Positions 16,501 through 25,327 of a DNA stretch of 45,167 nt are shown here, in pieces. Position 1 is the stretch's first letter, and every line of letters begins with the position of its first letter. The stretch spans positions 1 through 45,167 of the forward strand of contig JAGXRT010000094.1 in the NCBI GenBank assembly GCA_018335575.1, in the 5' to 3' direction. Source of the stretch: Bacteroidota bacterium. GTDB lineage: Bacteria > Bacteroidota > Bacteroidia > Flavobacteriales > Flavobacteriaceae. The notes beneath the pieces were generated by a model that made no database searches, was not told where the DNA came from, and was given only the letters and a program-made list of their open reading frames with translations. A program made the position numbers and the translations under genes.

Positions 16501-17793
16501 TTATCCTAAATTTATTTTTTCCTGCGGATACAAAATGCGGGGTTTAAATTCTTTATTGCTTTTAATCATTGCCAGCGATACCGGCCCGATTCGTCCAATA
16601 AACATACAACAAATTAACACAATTTTACCAAAACTTGCAATTTCTGAAGATATGCCAACCGATAAGCCCACGGTACCTGTTGCCGAAACAACTTCAAAAA
16701 CGAGGTGATGAAATTGTAGTTGTGGATACCTATATAAAAGTAAAACGGTGGCAAGGATGATGATAATTATGTACATAAAAATAATAGAAAACGCTTTTAA
16801 AATAACCGTATGTGTAATATGCTTATTAAAAATTACTGTAGAACTATCTCCTCGTATTACTTTAATAAAAGAAACTATGGCAACAAAAAAGGTTGTGGTT
16901 TTTATACCGCCTCCGGTTGAGCCCGGCGATGCCCCTATAAACATTAATACCATTAAAATTAATAAGGTAGACGAATGAAAACTTCCTATATCAATGGTGT
17001 TAAAACCGGCTGTTCTGGCTGTAACCGATTGAAATAAACTATCAGTTACCGATACTGTGTCTCCTTCTAAAAAATAAATCATCACGCTACCCGTTGCAAT
17101 TAATATAAAGGACGTTAACACCACAATTTTTGAGTGCAAACCCAATTTTTGTTTTTTGGTTATTTTGTTAATCATTTCAAACAGCACTATATATCCGGCA
17201 CCTCCAACTATTATTAATGCCATTATGGTGTATTTAATTAGGGAGTTAAAACCAATTAAACTACTGTCAAACGTAGAGAAACCGGCATTACAAAAAGCTG
17301 AAATACTATGAAATACCGCTTGATACAGTGCTTCGTTAATTTCAAAACCGTGTTGATAAAACCCAACAAAAAGCAAAACAGCCCCTATAAATTCTGTAAT
17401 AAAAGTAATTTGTAGGATGAATTTTAGAATGCCTGTTGAACTTTTAAACGATATACTGTCTTGTAATTTAGAAAACGAAAGCTGCTGTTTTAGGTCGAGT
17501 CTACCCGATATCAGCAACAAAAAACTGGTGTTAAGGGTCATAATTCCTATTGCTCCTAATTGCATTAACAACAACAATACCCATTGTCCTTCGGGGTTAA
17601 ATCCACTAGTATTTACCACCGTTAAACCCGTTACACAAACCGCAGAAGTAGCTGTAAAGAGCGCATCAATAAAACTTAATCCTTGAACATGCGTTACAAA
17701 AGGCATTTTTAACAATATTGTACCAATAATTATTAAAGCTAAAAATGTTATTATTAGATAATGCCAAGGATTTAACTTAATTTTTTCTAACAT
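16501..17793 (-). CDS. ktrB: K+ transporter membrane subunit, KtrB/TrkH type
   Basis: A 430-residue inner-membrane protein built from four membrane-pore-membrane units. The four selectivity-filter loops are visible in order: SAVCVTGLTVVNTSGF, SISAFCNAGFSTFDSS, TARTAGFNTIDIGSF and SATGTVGLSVGISSE. GASPGSTGGGIKTTTFF matches the gate-loop region of the third unit. The size fits KtrB better than the longer TrkH. With the neighbouring KtrA it should form a K+ uptake system, often Na+-driven in this class. The order ktrB-ktrA-gldA is tight and probably co-transcribed. Confidence 0.92.
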   Translation of the reverse strand: MLEKIKLNPWHYLIITFLALIIIGTILLKMPFVTHVQGLSFIDALFTATSAVCVTGLTVVNTSGFNPEGQWVLLLLMQLGAIGIMTLNTSFLLLISGRLDLKQQLSFSKLQDSISFKSSTGILKFILQITFITEFIGAVLLFVGFYQHGFEINEALYQAVFHSISAFCNAGFSTFDSSLIGFNSLIKYTIMALIIVGGAGYIVLFEMINKITKKQKLGLHSKIVVLTSFILIATGSVMIYFLEGDTVSVTDSLFQSVTARTAGFNTIDIGSFHSSTLLILMVLMFIGASPGSTGGGIKTTTFFVAIVSFIKVIRGDSSTVIFNKHITHTVILKAFSIIFMYIIIIILATVLLLYRYPQLQFHHLVFEVVSATGTVGLSVGISSEIASFGKIVLICCMFIGRIGPVSLAMIKSNKEFKPRILYPQEKINLG

Positions 17794-17865
17794 ACTATTC
17801 TAAAAGGAAATCAAAGTTACTTTATTTTCTTATTGCTGTATTTATTAATTCAATTATTTTAAAAA

Positions 17866-17895
17866 TTGAGCATTAAAAAAAAAATCAGACCTTTG
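17866..17895 (+). promoter_or_regulatory. Putative lipB promoter
   Basis: TTG at 17866-17868 is followed after 19 nt by GACCTTTG (17888-17895), one mismatch from the Bacteroidota -7 consensus TAnnTTTG. The expected transcript start is about 10 nt before the lipB ATG, giving a very short leader. Confidence 0.5.
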
Positions 17896-17912
17896 TACAA
17901 ATTCATAAGACG

Positions 17913-18611
17913 ATGAACAAAAAGCTTATTTTTAAACAACTTGGTGTAGTAGATTATGCACAAGCTTTTGAAATTCAAACAAACTTTTTTAATGATATTT
18001 TGGCTATTAAATCATCTAATTTAAAAGAAAATTCTAGAGCAATTACTCCAAATTATTTACTTTTTGTAGAGCATCCACATGTGTATACCTTGGGAAAAAG
18101 TGGTGATATCAATAACCTGTTACTCTCAAAAGAACAATTAGAAAAACGCGGAATTAGTTTTCATCAAAGCAACCGGGGTGGCGATATAACCTATCACGGA
18201 CCCGGGCAATTGGTTGGATATCCAATTTTAGATTTAACTAACTTCACGTCGGATATTCATGAATATATGCGCATTTTAGAAGAGGTAATTATAGCAACTA
18301 TTGCTGAATATGGTTTAAAAGGCGCGCGTAGCGAAGGTGAAACAGGTGTTTGGCTGGATGTTGGAACTCCGTTTGCCAGAAAAATTTGTGCTTTAGGCGT
18401 TAAAACCAGCCGTTGGGTTACCATGCATGGCTTTGCATTAAATATCAATACCGATTTAGGCTACTTTGATCATATCATCCCGTGTGGAATTCGAGGAAAA
18501 GCAGTTACATCATTAGCTTCCGAATTGGGGAAACATATCGACAATTATGAAGTTGAAATAAAAGTCAAAAAACATTTTGAACACTTGTTTGGCGCAGAAT
18601 TGGTTGATTAG
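17913..18611 (+). CDS. lipB: Octanoyl-ACP:protein N-octanoyltransferase LipB
   Basis: A 232-residue enzyme that moves octanoate from acyl-carrier protein to lipoyl domains as the first step of lipoate synthesis. Motifs are [37 protein letters not shown], the [20 protein letters not shown] segment with the active-site Lys, and [16 protein letters not shown] with the acyl-thioester Cys. All key residues are present. lipA is not in the window. The 3' end overlaps convergent rnhB by 4 bp. Confidence 0.95.
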   Translation: MNKKLIFKQLGVVDYAQAFEIQTNFFNDILAIKSSNLKENSRAITPNYLLFVEHPHVYTLGKSGDINNLLLSKEQLEKRGISFHQSNRGGDITYHGPGQLVGYPILDLTNFTSDIHEYMRILEEVIIATIAEYGLKGARSEGETGVWLDVGTPFARKICALGVKTSRWVTMHGFALNINTDLGYFDHIIPCGIRGKAVTSLASELGKHIDNYEVEIKVKKHFEHLFGAELVD

Positions 18612-19207
18612 AATTCAAACGAAAGTTGCTCTGGCAACAATTTAAACGACATTCTGTGGTGAGGTGTAATTCCATATTTACGAATGGCATTTCGATGTGT
18701 TACGGTAGGATAACCCCTGTTTTGATGCCAACAATATGCAGGAAAATCCTTATGTAATTGCTCCATATAGGCATCACGGTAGGTTTTTGCTAAAATAGAG
18801 GCCGCTGCAATACTCATAAACTTAGCATCGCCTTTTACAATGGTTTGATGCGGAATGTCTTGATACGATTTAAATTTATTACCATCAACTATAATAAATT
18901 TTGGAGCTTTTTTAAGCTGACTAATTGCCTGATGCATTGCTAAAATAGAAGCTTGAAGTATGTTTATTTCATCAATTTTTTCAGGTGAAATATACGATAC
19001 TGCATAAGCAACCGCATTTTGCTCAATTACTTTCTTTAATGCTAACCTTTTATTTAGAGAAAGCTGTTTAGAATCGTTTAAGAGTGGATGTGTGAATCCT
19101 TGAGGCAAAATAACAGCTGCTGCCACAACCGGACCTGCCAAACAACCTCTGCCTGCTTCATCGGTACCGCATTCTAAAACCATTTCTTTATAATAGGGTT
19201 GTAACAT
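18608..19207 (-). CDS. rnhB: Ribonuclease HII
   Basis: A 199-residue enzyme that cleaves RNA in RNA-DNA hybrids, including single ribonucleotides in DNA. It opens with the catalytic [20 protein letters not shown] (D and E of DEAGRG), then FIIVDGNKF (third acidic residue) and [21 protein letters not shown] with the conserved GDAK and SIAAASI. The PHHRMSFK segment near the C-terminus also fits. The start may be ATG 19207 or ATG 19183; the family domain begins just after the second. Confidence 0.95.
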   Translation of the reverse strand: MLQPYYKEMVLECGTDEAGRGCLAGPVVAAAVILPQGFTHPLLNDSKQLSLNKRLALKKVIEQNAVAYAVSYISPEKIDEINILQASILAMHQAISQLKKAPKFIIVDGNKFKSYQDIPHQTIVKGDAKFMSIAAASILAKTYRDAYMEQLHKDFPAYCWHQNRGYPTVTHRNAIRKYGITPHHRMSFKLLPEQLSFEF

Positions 19208-19283
19208 AATTAAATCTGTTCTTATACAAAGAAACTATATTTTTTCTAAAATTGTAAAGTTTATATTTATCGACTAAATCAAT

Positions 19284-19291
19284 TACCTTTG
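19284..19291 (+). promoter_or_regulatory. -7 element upstream of the porin gene
   Basis: TACCTTTG fully matches the Bacteroidota -7 consensus TAnnTTTG, 21 nt before the ATG at 19313. A matching -33 TTG is not evident at the usual distance. Confidence 0.5.
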
Positions 19292-19312
19292 CTTTTTTAA
19301 TAGCATGTATTC

Positions 19313-21274
19313 ATGAAAAAATTTTATGTATTGGTGTTTATAGGTTTTATCTCAACATTTATGGTTGCTCAAGAAACCAGAAAACCTATTGATAAAGTAA
19401 AAATACAAGCCTCTAAAGCCATTAATCGCGCTACCGATACACTTATAAAAAGAATGGCAGAATCCGATCCTATTGTTGCTAAAACCCATTATACTGATTT
19501 TAAAATAATCAGTTTTTATAATGATACTACCATCATAGATACTACGTTAACCATACAAAAAGATTACACCTTTAATTATATCCGTAAAGATGATTATGAG
19601 TTATTGCCTTTTCATAATCAAGGTCAAACCTTTAACCGATTAGCGTATTCGTTTAAAATTCCGATTTTACATCAAACAATTGGAGCCAAAGCAAAACATT
19701 TCAACTATATAGAACTTGATGAGGTTAATTACTACAGAGTACCCACGCCAACTACCGAATTGATGTATCGCACTGGCTTGGAACAAGGTCAGGTGTTGGA
19801 TGCATTTTTAACAATGAACACTTCGCCTCAGTTTAATTTTTCGTTAGCCTATAAAGGATTAAGATCTTTAGGAAAATACCGAAACTCCTTGGCAAGTCAG
19901 GGGAATTTTAGAGCTACATTTAATTATCAAAGTAAAAAGAAGCAATATGAACTTAGAGGTCATATGACTTCTCAAGACTTAATGAATCAAGAAAATGGTG
20001 GTTTAACAGATTTGTCTTTGGCACAATTTTTAAGTGAAGATGCCAATTATAAACAACGCGGCAGACTTGATGTAAACTATCTCGATGCTGAATCAATGTT
20101 GCGAGGAAAGCGCTATTTTATAGAACAACAATACCATTTACTAAAAATTAAAAAAGATACCTTAAGAAGGTCTCAGATTACGATAGGTCAATCCTATGCA
20201 TACGAAACTAAGCATTTTGAATTTACTCAAGGCGCTGTTTCCTCAGATTTTGGCGAAGCTTTTTCTTCAAAAATTGATGATCATGCCTATCATCAACAGC
20301 ATCAGTTTAATGCTTATACCAAAATAAAATCACCCATACTTTTGGGTTCATTAAAATTAGGTGTTCATTATCAAAAGTATACCTACGGATTTAAATCGCC
20401 TATTGATAGTATATATGCTGCGCTTCCTGACTTTATTGATGAGTCTAAATCTGGATTTTTTGCAGATTGGCAAACAAGCTACAAACAAATTCAATTAAAT
20501 GCCAAGGCATATCAACAAGTAAGTGGAGAAAATACTGCAAAATCACTTCAATTAGCAGCAACTTATGCCTTTAATGAAGAAAATACTGTAAGTGCTTTTG
20601 CTACTACTTACTCTAAATCGCCCGATTTAAATTATCATTTATACCGCAGTAATTACAGCAATTACAATTGGTATAACGATTTAACCAATGAAGCTGTTTA
20701 TACGGTTGGAGCAACACTTCAATCAAACAAGTTTTTTGATGCAGAAGTTCAACTATCTAAAATAGATCATTATACGTATTTTGATTCTAATAACCCAAAA
20801 CCCATACAAGCAACCGAAACCTTAAATTACCTAAAAGCGACTTTTTTCAGAGAATTTACCTTAAACAAGTTTGGTTTGGTAAATACAATTATGTATCAAA
20901 AAGTAACAGATGGAACTCCGTTTATGGCTGTGCCAGAATTTACAACTAGAAACACCTTGTATTATGCTACCAATTTGTTTAAAGGCGATCCGTTATACAT
21001 ACAAACCGGTGTAACCTTAAAGTATTTCACCAAATTTTACGCTCCTATGTACAATTCTTTATTAGGAGAGTTTACTCAACAACAAACAACAAAAATTGGA
21101 GACTATCCATCAATTGATTTCTTTTTAAACGGACGTATTCAACGTACTCGTATTTACTTTAAAGCTGAAAATATTGGTGCCCGAATATTTGGACCTGAGT
21201 ATTTTTCTGCACCTTACCATCCTAGCCGCGATTTTACTGTTCGATTTGGATTGGTTTGGAACTTTTTTATTTAA
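19313..21274 (+). CDS. Putative outer-membrane porin
   Basis: A 653-residue protein. A signal peptide of about 20 residues (MKKFYVLVFIGFISTFMVAQ) is followed by a short polar linker and then a long series of alternating aromatic strands typical of an outer-membrane beta-barrel, ending RDFTVRFGLVWNFFI with a terminal aromatic pair as BAM substrates have. The length and the FKIPILHQTIGAKAKHFNYIE region fit the family Bacteroidota annotators call putative porin. There is no TonB box or plug domain. The solute is unknown. The next gene starts 3 nt after the stop. Confidence 0.8.
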   Translation: MKKFYVLVFIGFISTFMVAQETRKPIDKVKIQASKAINRATDTLIKRMAESDPIVAKTHYTDFKIISFYNDTTIIDTTLTIQKDYTFNYIRKDDYELLPFHNQGQTFNRLAYSFKIPILHQTIGAKAKHFNYIELDEVNYYRVPTPTTELMYRTGLEQGQVLDAFLTMNTSPQFNFSLAYKGLRSLGKYRNSLASQGNFRATFNYQSKKKQYELRGHMTSQDLMNQENGGLTDLSLAQFLSEDANYKQRGRLDVNYLDAESMLRGKRYFIEQQYHLLKIKKDTLRRSQITIGQSYAYETKHFEFTQGAVSSDFGEAFSSKIDDHAYHQQHQFNAYTKIKSPILLGSLKLGVHYQKYTYGFKSPIDSIYAALPDFIDESKSGFFADWQTSYKQIQLNAKAYQQVSGENTAKSLQLAATYAFNEENTVSAFATTYSKSPDLNYHLYRSNYSNYNWYNDLTNEAVYTVGATLQSNKFFDAEVQLSKIDHYTYFDSNNPKPIQATETLNYLKATFFREFTLNKFGLVNTIMYQKVTDGTPFMAVPEFTTRNTLYYATNLFKGDPLYIQTGVTLKYFTKFYAPMYNSLLGEFTQQQTTKIGDYPSIDFFLNGRIQRTRIYFKAENIGARIFGPEYFSAPYHPSRDFTVRFGLVWNFFI

Positions 21275-21277
21275 CAG

Positions 21278-22831
21278 ATGATAATTGAACGCAACATACA
21301 AGTACTACCCGAAGTAGCTGCCAATAGTTTATTGCTAAAAACATGGGTTGCCAAAAATGAATCAATCGATGAAATTACCATCAACCATATAGAAATTTTA
21401 AAACGATCTATTGATGCCCGCCAACGTATAGTAAAAATCAACTTAAAAATTCAAGTGTTTGTAAATGAAGATTATACGCCTGTTTCATTAATCGCACCAA
21501 AATATGTTGATGTTACCAATGCTAAATCAATAGTAATCATAGGTTCTGGTCCTGCAGGTTTGTTTGCTGCATTGAAACTAATTGAAAAAGGAATTAAACC
21601 TATTATATTAGAACGTGGTAAAGACATCAAATCAAGACGCAGGGATTTAGCAGCCATCAATAAAGAACACATTGTTAACGAAGATTCTAATTATTGTTTT
21701 GGAGAAGGGGGTGCAGGCACTTATTCGGATGGAAAATTATACACCCGCTCCAAGAAACGTGGCGATGTGCAAAAAATATTGGAATTGTTGGTTTTTCACG
21801 GTGCAACACCTTCCATTTTAGTGGATGCACATCCACATATTGGTACAAACAAATTGCCTAACATCATAAAAAACATAAGAACTACTATACTAAATTACGG
21901 TGGCGAAGTACATTTTAATACCCGTGTAACAGATATACAAATAAAAAACAATGAAGTAATAGGCATTGCAACCGAGAATGGTAAGTTTTTTAATTGCACT
22001 AAAGTAATACTTGCTACAGGTCATTCTGCCCGTGATATTTTTAGATTGTTACATTCAAAAAATATTTTAATTGAAGCCAAACCTTTTGCCTTAGGTGTAC
22101 GCGTTGAACATCCACAGCAATTAATTGATCAAATTCAGTACAGTTGTTCTGACCGAGGCTTGTATTTACCTCCTGCCCCGTACAGCATTGTAAAGCAAGT
22201 TAACCATCGAGGTGTGTACTCGTTTTGTATGTGTCCAGGTGGAATTATTGCACCTTGCGCAACCAGTCCGGGAGAAGTGGTTACCAACGGCTGGTCACCA
22301 TCAAAACGCAATATGAGTACTGCTAATTCGGGTATTGTGGTAGAATTAAAACCGGAAGATTTCAACGCATTTTCAAAAGAAGGCCCCTTAGCAGCCATGG
22401 AATTTCAAAAACAAGTAGAACAACAGGCGTGGGTTACTGCCGGAAAAAGTCAACAAGTACCCGCACAATTATTGGCTGATTTTACCAAAGGTAAACAATC
22501 GGCAGCCATTCCAAAAACCTCGTATCAACCTGGAACAACATCAGTTGAATTAGGTAGTGTATTGCCTTCTTTTATTTACAAGGCACTTCAAAACGGATTT
22601 ATTCAATTTGGAAAATCTATGAAAGGTTATTTAACTAACGAAGCTGTTGTTCATGCACCCGAATCGAGAACCTCATCGCCGGTGCGAATACCCAGAAATC
22701 CAGTTACCTTAGAACATGTAACTATAAAGGGGTTATACCCTTGTGGTGAAGGCGCCGGCTATGCTGGTGGAATTATTTCTGCTGCCATCGATGGTGAAAA
22801 ATGTGCTGAGCAATGTGCAATAAAACTTTAG
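21278..22831 (+). CDS. FAD-dependent oxidoreductase (COG2509-like)
   Basis: A 517-residue flavoprotein. After an N-terminal domain of about 85 residues comes the FAD-binding motif IVIIGSGPAGLFAALKLIEKG, then ILERGKDIKSRRRDLAAINK, and EDSNYCFGEGGAGTYSDGKL, a strong mark of this family of uncharacterised FAD dehydrogenases. A second dinucleotide contact is VILATGHSARDIFRLL. The end GLYPCGEGAGYAGGIISAAI is the usual closing FAD contact. Cys residues in YSFCMCPGGIIAPCATSPGE could be redox-active; that is inference. The substrate is unknown. It is packed between a porin gene and an aldo/keto reductase gene. Confidence 0.88.
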   Translation: MIIERNIQVLPEVAANSLLLKTWVAKNESIDEITINHIEILKRSIDARQRIVKINLKIQVFVNEDYTPVSLIAPKYVDVTNAKSIVIIGSGPAGLFAALKLIEKGIKPIILERGKDIKSRRRDLAAINKEHIVNEDSNYCFGEGGAGTYSDGKLYTRSKKRGDVQKILELLVFHGATPSILVDAHPHIGTNKLPNIIKNIRTTILNYGGEVHFNTRVTDIQIKNNEVIGIATENGKFFNCTKVILATGHSARDIFRLLHSKNILIEAKPFALGVRVEHPQQLIDQIQYSCSDRGLYLPPAPYSIVKQVNHRGVYSFCMCPGGIIAPCATSPGEVVTNGWSPSKRNMSTANSGIVVELKPEDFNAFSKEGPLAAMEFQKQVEQQAWVTAGKSQQVPAQLLADFTKGKQSAAIPKTSYQPGTTSVELGSVLPSFIYKALQNGFIQFGKSMKGYLTNEAVVHAPESRTSSPVRIPRNPVTLEHVTIKGLYPCGEGAGYAGGIISAAIDGEKCAEQCAIKL

Positions 22832-22854
22832 AATCAATAAATAAACTAAAAAAA

Positions 22855-23757
22855 ATGGAAGTAATAAAACTGTCTGATACCTTAACTGTTTCAAGAATTG
22901 TACATGGCCATTGGCGATTACTAGACTGGAATTTATCGCCACAAGAATTACTTACCTTAACACAAAATGCCATAGAACTTGGCATCACCACTTTTGACCA
23001 TGCCGATATATATGGTAACTACAGTTGTGAAGAAGCATTTGGAAAAGCATTAACGTTAAATAAATCATTGCGTAATACCTTGCAGCTTGTTACAAAATGC
23101 GGCATTAAATTAGCTACCGATAAATTTCCGGAACGAAAAGTAAAGTTTTACGACTATAGCGCTGACTATATCATTAATTCAGTCAATAATTCACTTAAAA
23201 ATTTTAATACTGATTATATCGATTTATTATTGCTACACAGACCGGCTCCTTTTTTCAATCCGGAAGAAGTGGCCATTGCTTTTTCTACTTTACAAAAAGA
23301 GGGAAAAGTTTTAAATTTTGGTGTATCAAATTTTAATCCGCATCAATATGATTTACTAAACAGTGTGTTGGATGTTCCGCTGGTGACCAATCAAGTAGAA
23401 CTATCGCCCTATAATTTAGAGCATTTTCACAATGGAAACATCGATTTTTTTATTGAAAAACACATAAAACCTATGGCATGGTCACCTTTGGCCGGAGGTA
23501 AATTAATAAACCCTTCAGACGAAAAGTCTAACAGAATTTATAACTGCTTAAAAACTATCGCTGAAGAATTAAATATTGAAAATCTAGAAACAGTTGTTTA
23601 CAGTTGGTTATTAAAACATCCTGCTACTATTATACCTATTGTTGGAACACAACACCTTTCGCGCTTAGCATTGGCAGTTAATTCGCTAAGTTTGGATATG
23701 AGTTTAGAACAATGGTATCGTATTTACATTGCCTCTGAAGGCAAGGATTTACCTTAA
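22855..23757 (+). CDS. Aldo/keto reductase
   Basis: A 300-residue NADPH-dependent reductase with a TIM-barrel fold, close to the YdhF group. The motifs are GITTFDHADIYGNYSCEEAFGKAL (in part: FDHADIYG, catalytic Asp and Tyr), QLVTKCGIKL (catalytic Lys), DYIDLLLLHRPAPF (catalytic His) and GKVLNFGVSNFNPHQYDLL. The nucleotide end is PIVGTQHLSRL. I start it at ATG 22855, preceded by an A-rich stretch. An ATG at 22813 would overlap the upstream gene and add 14 residues outside the fold. It is the last gene of a three-gene run with the porin and FAD oxidoreductase. Confidence 0.92.
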   Translation: MEVIKLSDTLTVSRIVHGHWRLLDWNLSPQELLTLTQNAIELGITTFDHADIYGNYSCEEAFGKALTLNKSLRNTLQLVTKCGIKLATDKFPERKVKFYDYSADYIINSVNNSLKNFNTDYIDLLLLHRPAPFFNPEEVAIAFSTLQKEGKVLNFGVSNFNPHQYDLLNSVLDVPLVTNQVELSPYNLEHFHNGNIDFFIEKHIKPMAWSPLAGGKLINPSDEKSNRIYNCLKTIAEELNIENLETVVYSWLLKHPATIIPIVGTQHLSRLALAVNSLSLDMSLEQWYRIYIASEGKDLP

Positions 23758-23761
23758 CTTT

Positions 23762-25222
23762 TTATTCAGCTATAGCCTTATCTTTTAACATTCTTATTTT
23801 TATATTGAAAGCAGCAAATAGTAATGTCATTATTGGGCTTATAATGTTAAAAAAAGCATAGGGTATATAACTTGTCATTCCAACTTCGCCCAATAATACT
23901 TTAGATTGATATGCCCCGCAGGTGTTCCATGGAATTAATACTGAAGTTACAGTACCTGAATCTTCCAGTGTTCGACTTAAATTCTCTGGTGCCAATCCTT
24001 TTTCTTCATAGGCTTTAGCAAACATTTTACCCGGAACTACAATGGCCAAATACTGATCTGATGCAGTTATATTAAATCCGATGCAAGCACCAACGGTACT
24101 TGCAAACAATCCAAAAATGCCCGATGCCATTTTAAGCAGTGCATCACTAAGCGCTTTCAAGGCGCCAATGGCTTCCATTACCCCACCAAAAACCATGGCG
24201 CACATAATTAACCAAATAGTACCTAACATCCCTTTCATTCCACCCGACGTAAACAACTCATTTAGCAATACATTACCGGTTTCTACCGATGCATCCACAG
24301 TAATAGCGTTCATAACTCCTTTGTAAGCGCTTACTAAATTAAGACTTTCTTCGCCGGATACACTCAGTACTATTGCAGGTTGAAATATAAGTGCAAAAAC
24401 ACCTCCTAATAATGTACCTATTAAAAGGGCAATTAAGGGTTGTGTTTTTTTAACTATCATCAAGATAACTAAAACTGGTACTGCAAATAACCATAATGAA
24501 ATATTAAAAGAACTGTCTATTGCATTGAGCAACACAGAGGTGTCTGTAACACCTGAGGTGGTTTGTGTAAATCCTAAAAATAAAAATATAATTATGGTAA
24601 TTGTGATTGACGGTACTGTGGTGTAAGCCATATATTTTATATGCGTAAATAAATCGGTACCTGCCATAGCTGGTGCTAAATTGGTGGTATCTGATAAAGG
24701 AGACATTTTGTCGCCAAAATACGCTCCAGAAATCACCGCTCCGGCTACCATACCTTCTGAAAGTCCGATCGCTTTACCAATTCCAATGAGTGCAATACCA
24801 ACAGTTGCAGAAGTAGTCCAACTACTTCCAGTAGCTACTGATATAATACAAGCAATAACAACGGAAGCCACTAAAAATATAGTTGGATTAAGAAGTTGCA
24901 TACCGTAATAAATCATTGCCGGTATAATACCACTTATAAGCCAGGTACCCGCTAAGGCTCCTACAAACAATAAAATTAATAAAGCGGTGGAAGTGGACTT
25001 TAAGTTTTTGGCAACTGCTGTCATCATACGATCAAAAGAAACTTTATTCTTAAATCCAACTATTGCTGCAACTGCTCCAGAAAGCAATAAAACAAACTGA
25101 TTGGCACCGTCTAATGCGCCATCGCCATAAACTTCTTGCACGTTAAACCACAATAAAACAATCAGAAAAACAATGGGAATTAAGGCTTCTAACAACGAAA
25201 TTTTTGGCACTTTTGTTAACAT
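23762..25222 (-). CDS. nhaC: Na+/H+ antiporter, NhaC family
   Basis: A 486-residue inner-membrane protein with about a dozen hydrophobic segments. Family signatures include GSSWTTSATVGIALIGIGKA, GAVISGAYFGDKMSPLSDTTNLAPA (in part: GAYFGDKMSPLSDTTNL), GFNITASDQYLAIVVPGKMF and LSRTLEDSGTVTSVLIPWNTCGAY (in part: LEDSGTVTSVLIPWNTCG). NhaC proteins expel Na+ in exchange for protons. No neighbour points to another role, though some relatives exchange organic acids or lactate/malate. Its stop lies 4 nt past the convergent aldo/keto reductase stop. Confidence 0.92.
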   Translation of the reverse strand: MLTKVPKISLLEALIPIVFLIVLLWFNVQEVYGDGALDGANQFVLLLSGAVAAIVGFKNKVSFDRMMTAVAKNLKSTSTALLILLFVGALAGTWLISGIIPAMIYYGMQLLNPTIFLVASVVIACIISVATGSSWTTSATVGIALIGIGKAIGLSEGMVAGAVISGAYFGDKMSPLSDTTNLAPAMAGTDLFTHIKYMAYTTVPSITITIIIFLFLGFTQTTSGVTDTSVLLNAIDSSFNISLWLFAVPVLVILMIVKKTQPLIALLIGTLLGGVFALIFQPAIVLSVSGEESLNLVSAYKGVMNAITVDASVETGNVLLNELFTSGGMKGMLGTIWLIMCAMVFGGVMEAIGALKALSDALLKMASGIFGLFASTVGACIGFNITASDQYLAIVVPGKMFAKAYEEKGLAPENLSRTLEDSGTVTSVLIPWNTCGAYQSKVLLGEVGMTSYIPYAFFNIISPIMTLLFAAFNIKIRMLKDKAIAE

Positions 25223-25250
25223 AATTTTACTTTTAACGTGTAATGATACA

Positions 25251-25258
25251 CAAATTTA
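25251..25258 (-). promoter_or_regulatory. -7 element of nhaC
   Basis: The minus strand reads TAAATTTG, a full match to TAnnTTTG, 28 nt before the nhaC ATG and just after the terminator of the upstream gene. This suggests nhaC has its own promoter. Confidence 0.5.
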
Positions 25259-25275
25259 AGGGCTTATGCAAATAG

Positions 25276-25307
25276 AAAATCCCCATCAAAATTATGACAG
25301 GGATTTT
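25276..25307 (-). terminator. Terminator after the Cys/Met PLP-enzyme gene
   Basis: AAAATCCC and GGGATTTT form an 8-bp stem. Three further pairs (TCA/TGA) lie inside, beyond a small symmetric internal loop. It sits 20 nt past the stop of the minus-strand gene. The run of U after the stem is short, so efficiency is uncertain. Confidence 0.65.
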
Positions 25308-25327
25308 AATTAAATTACCAATTGATT

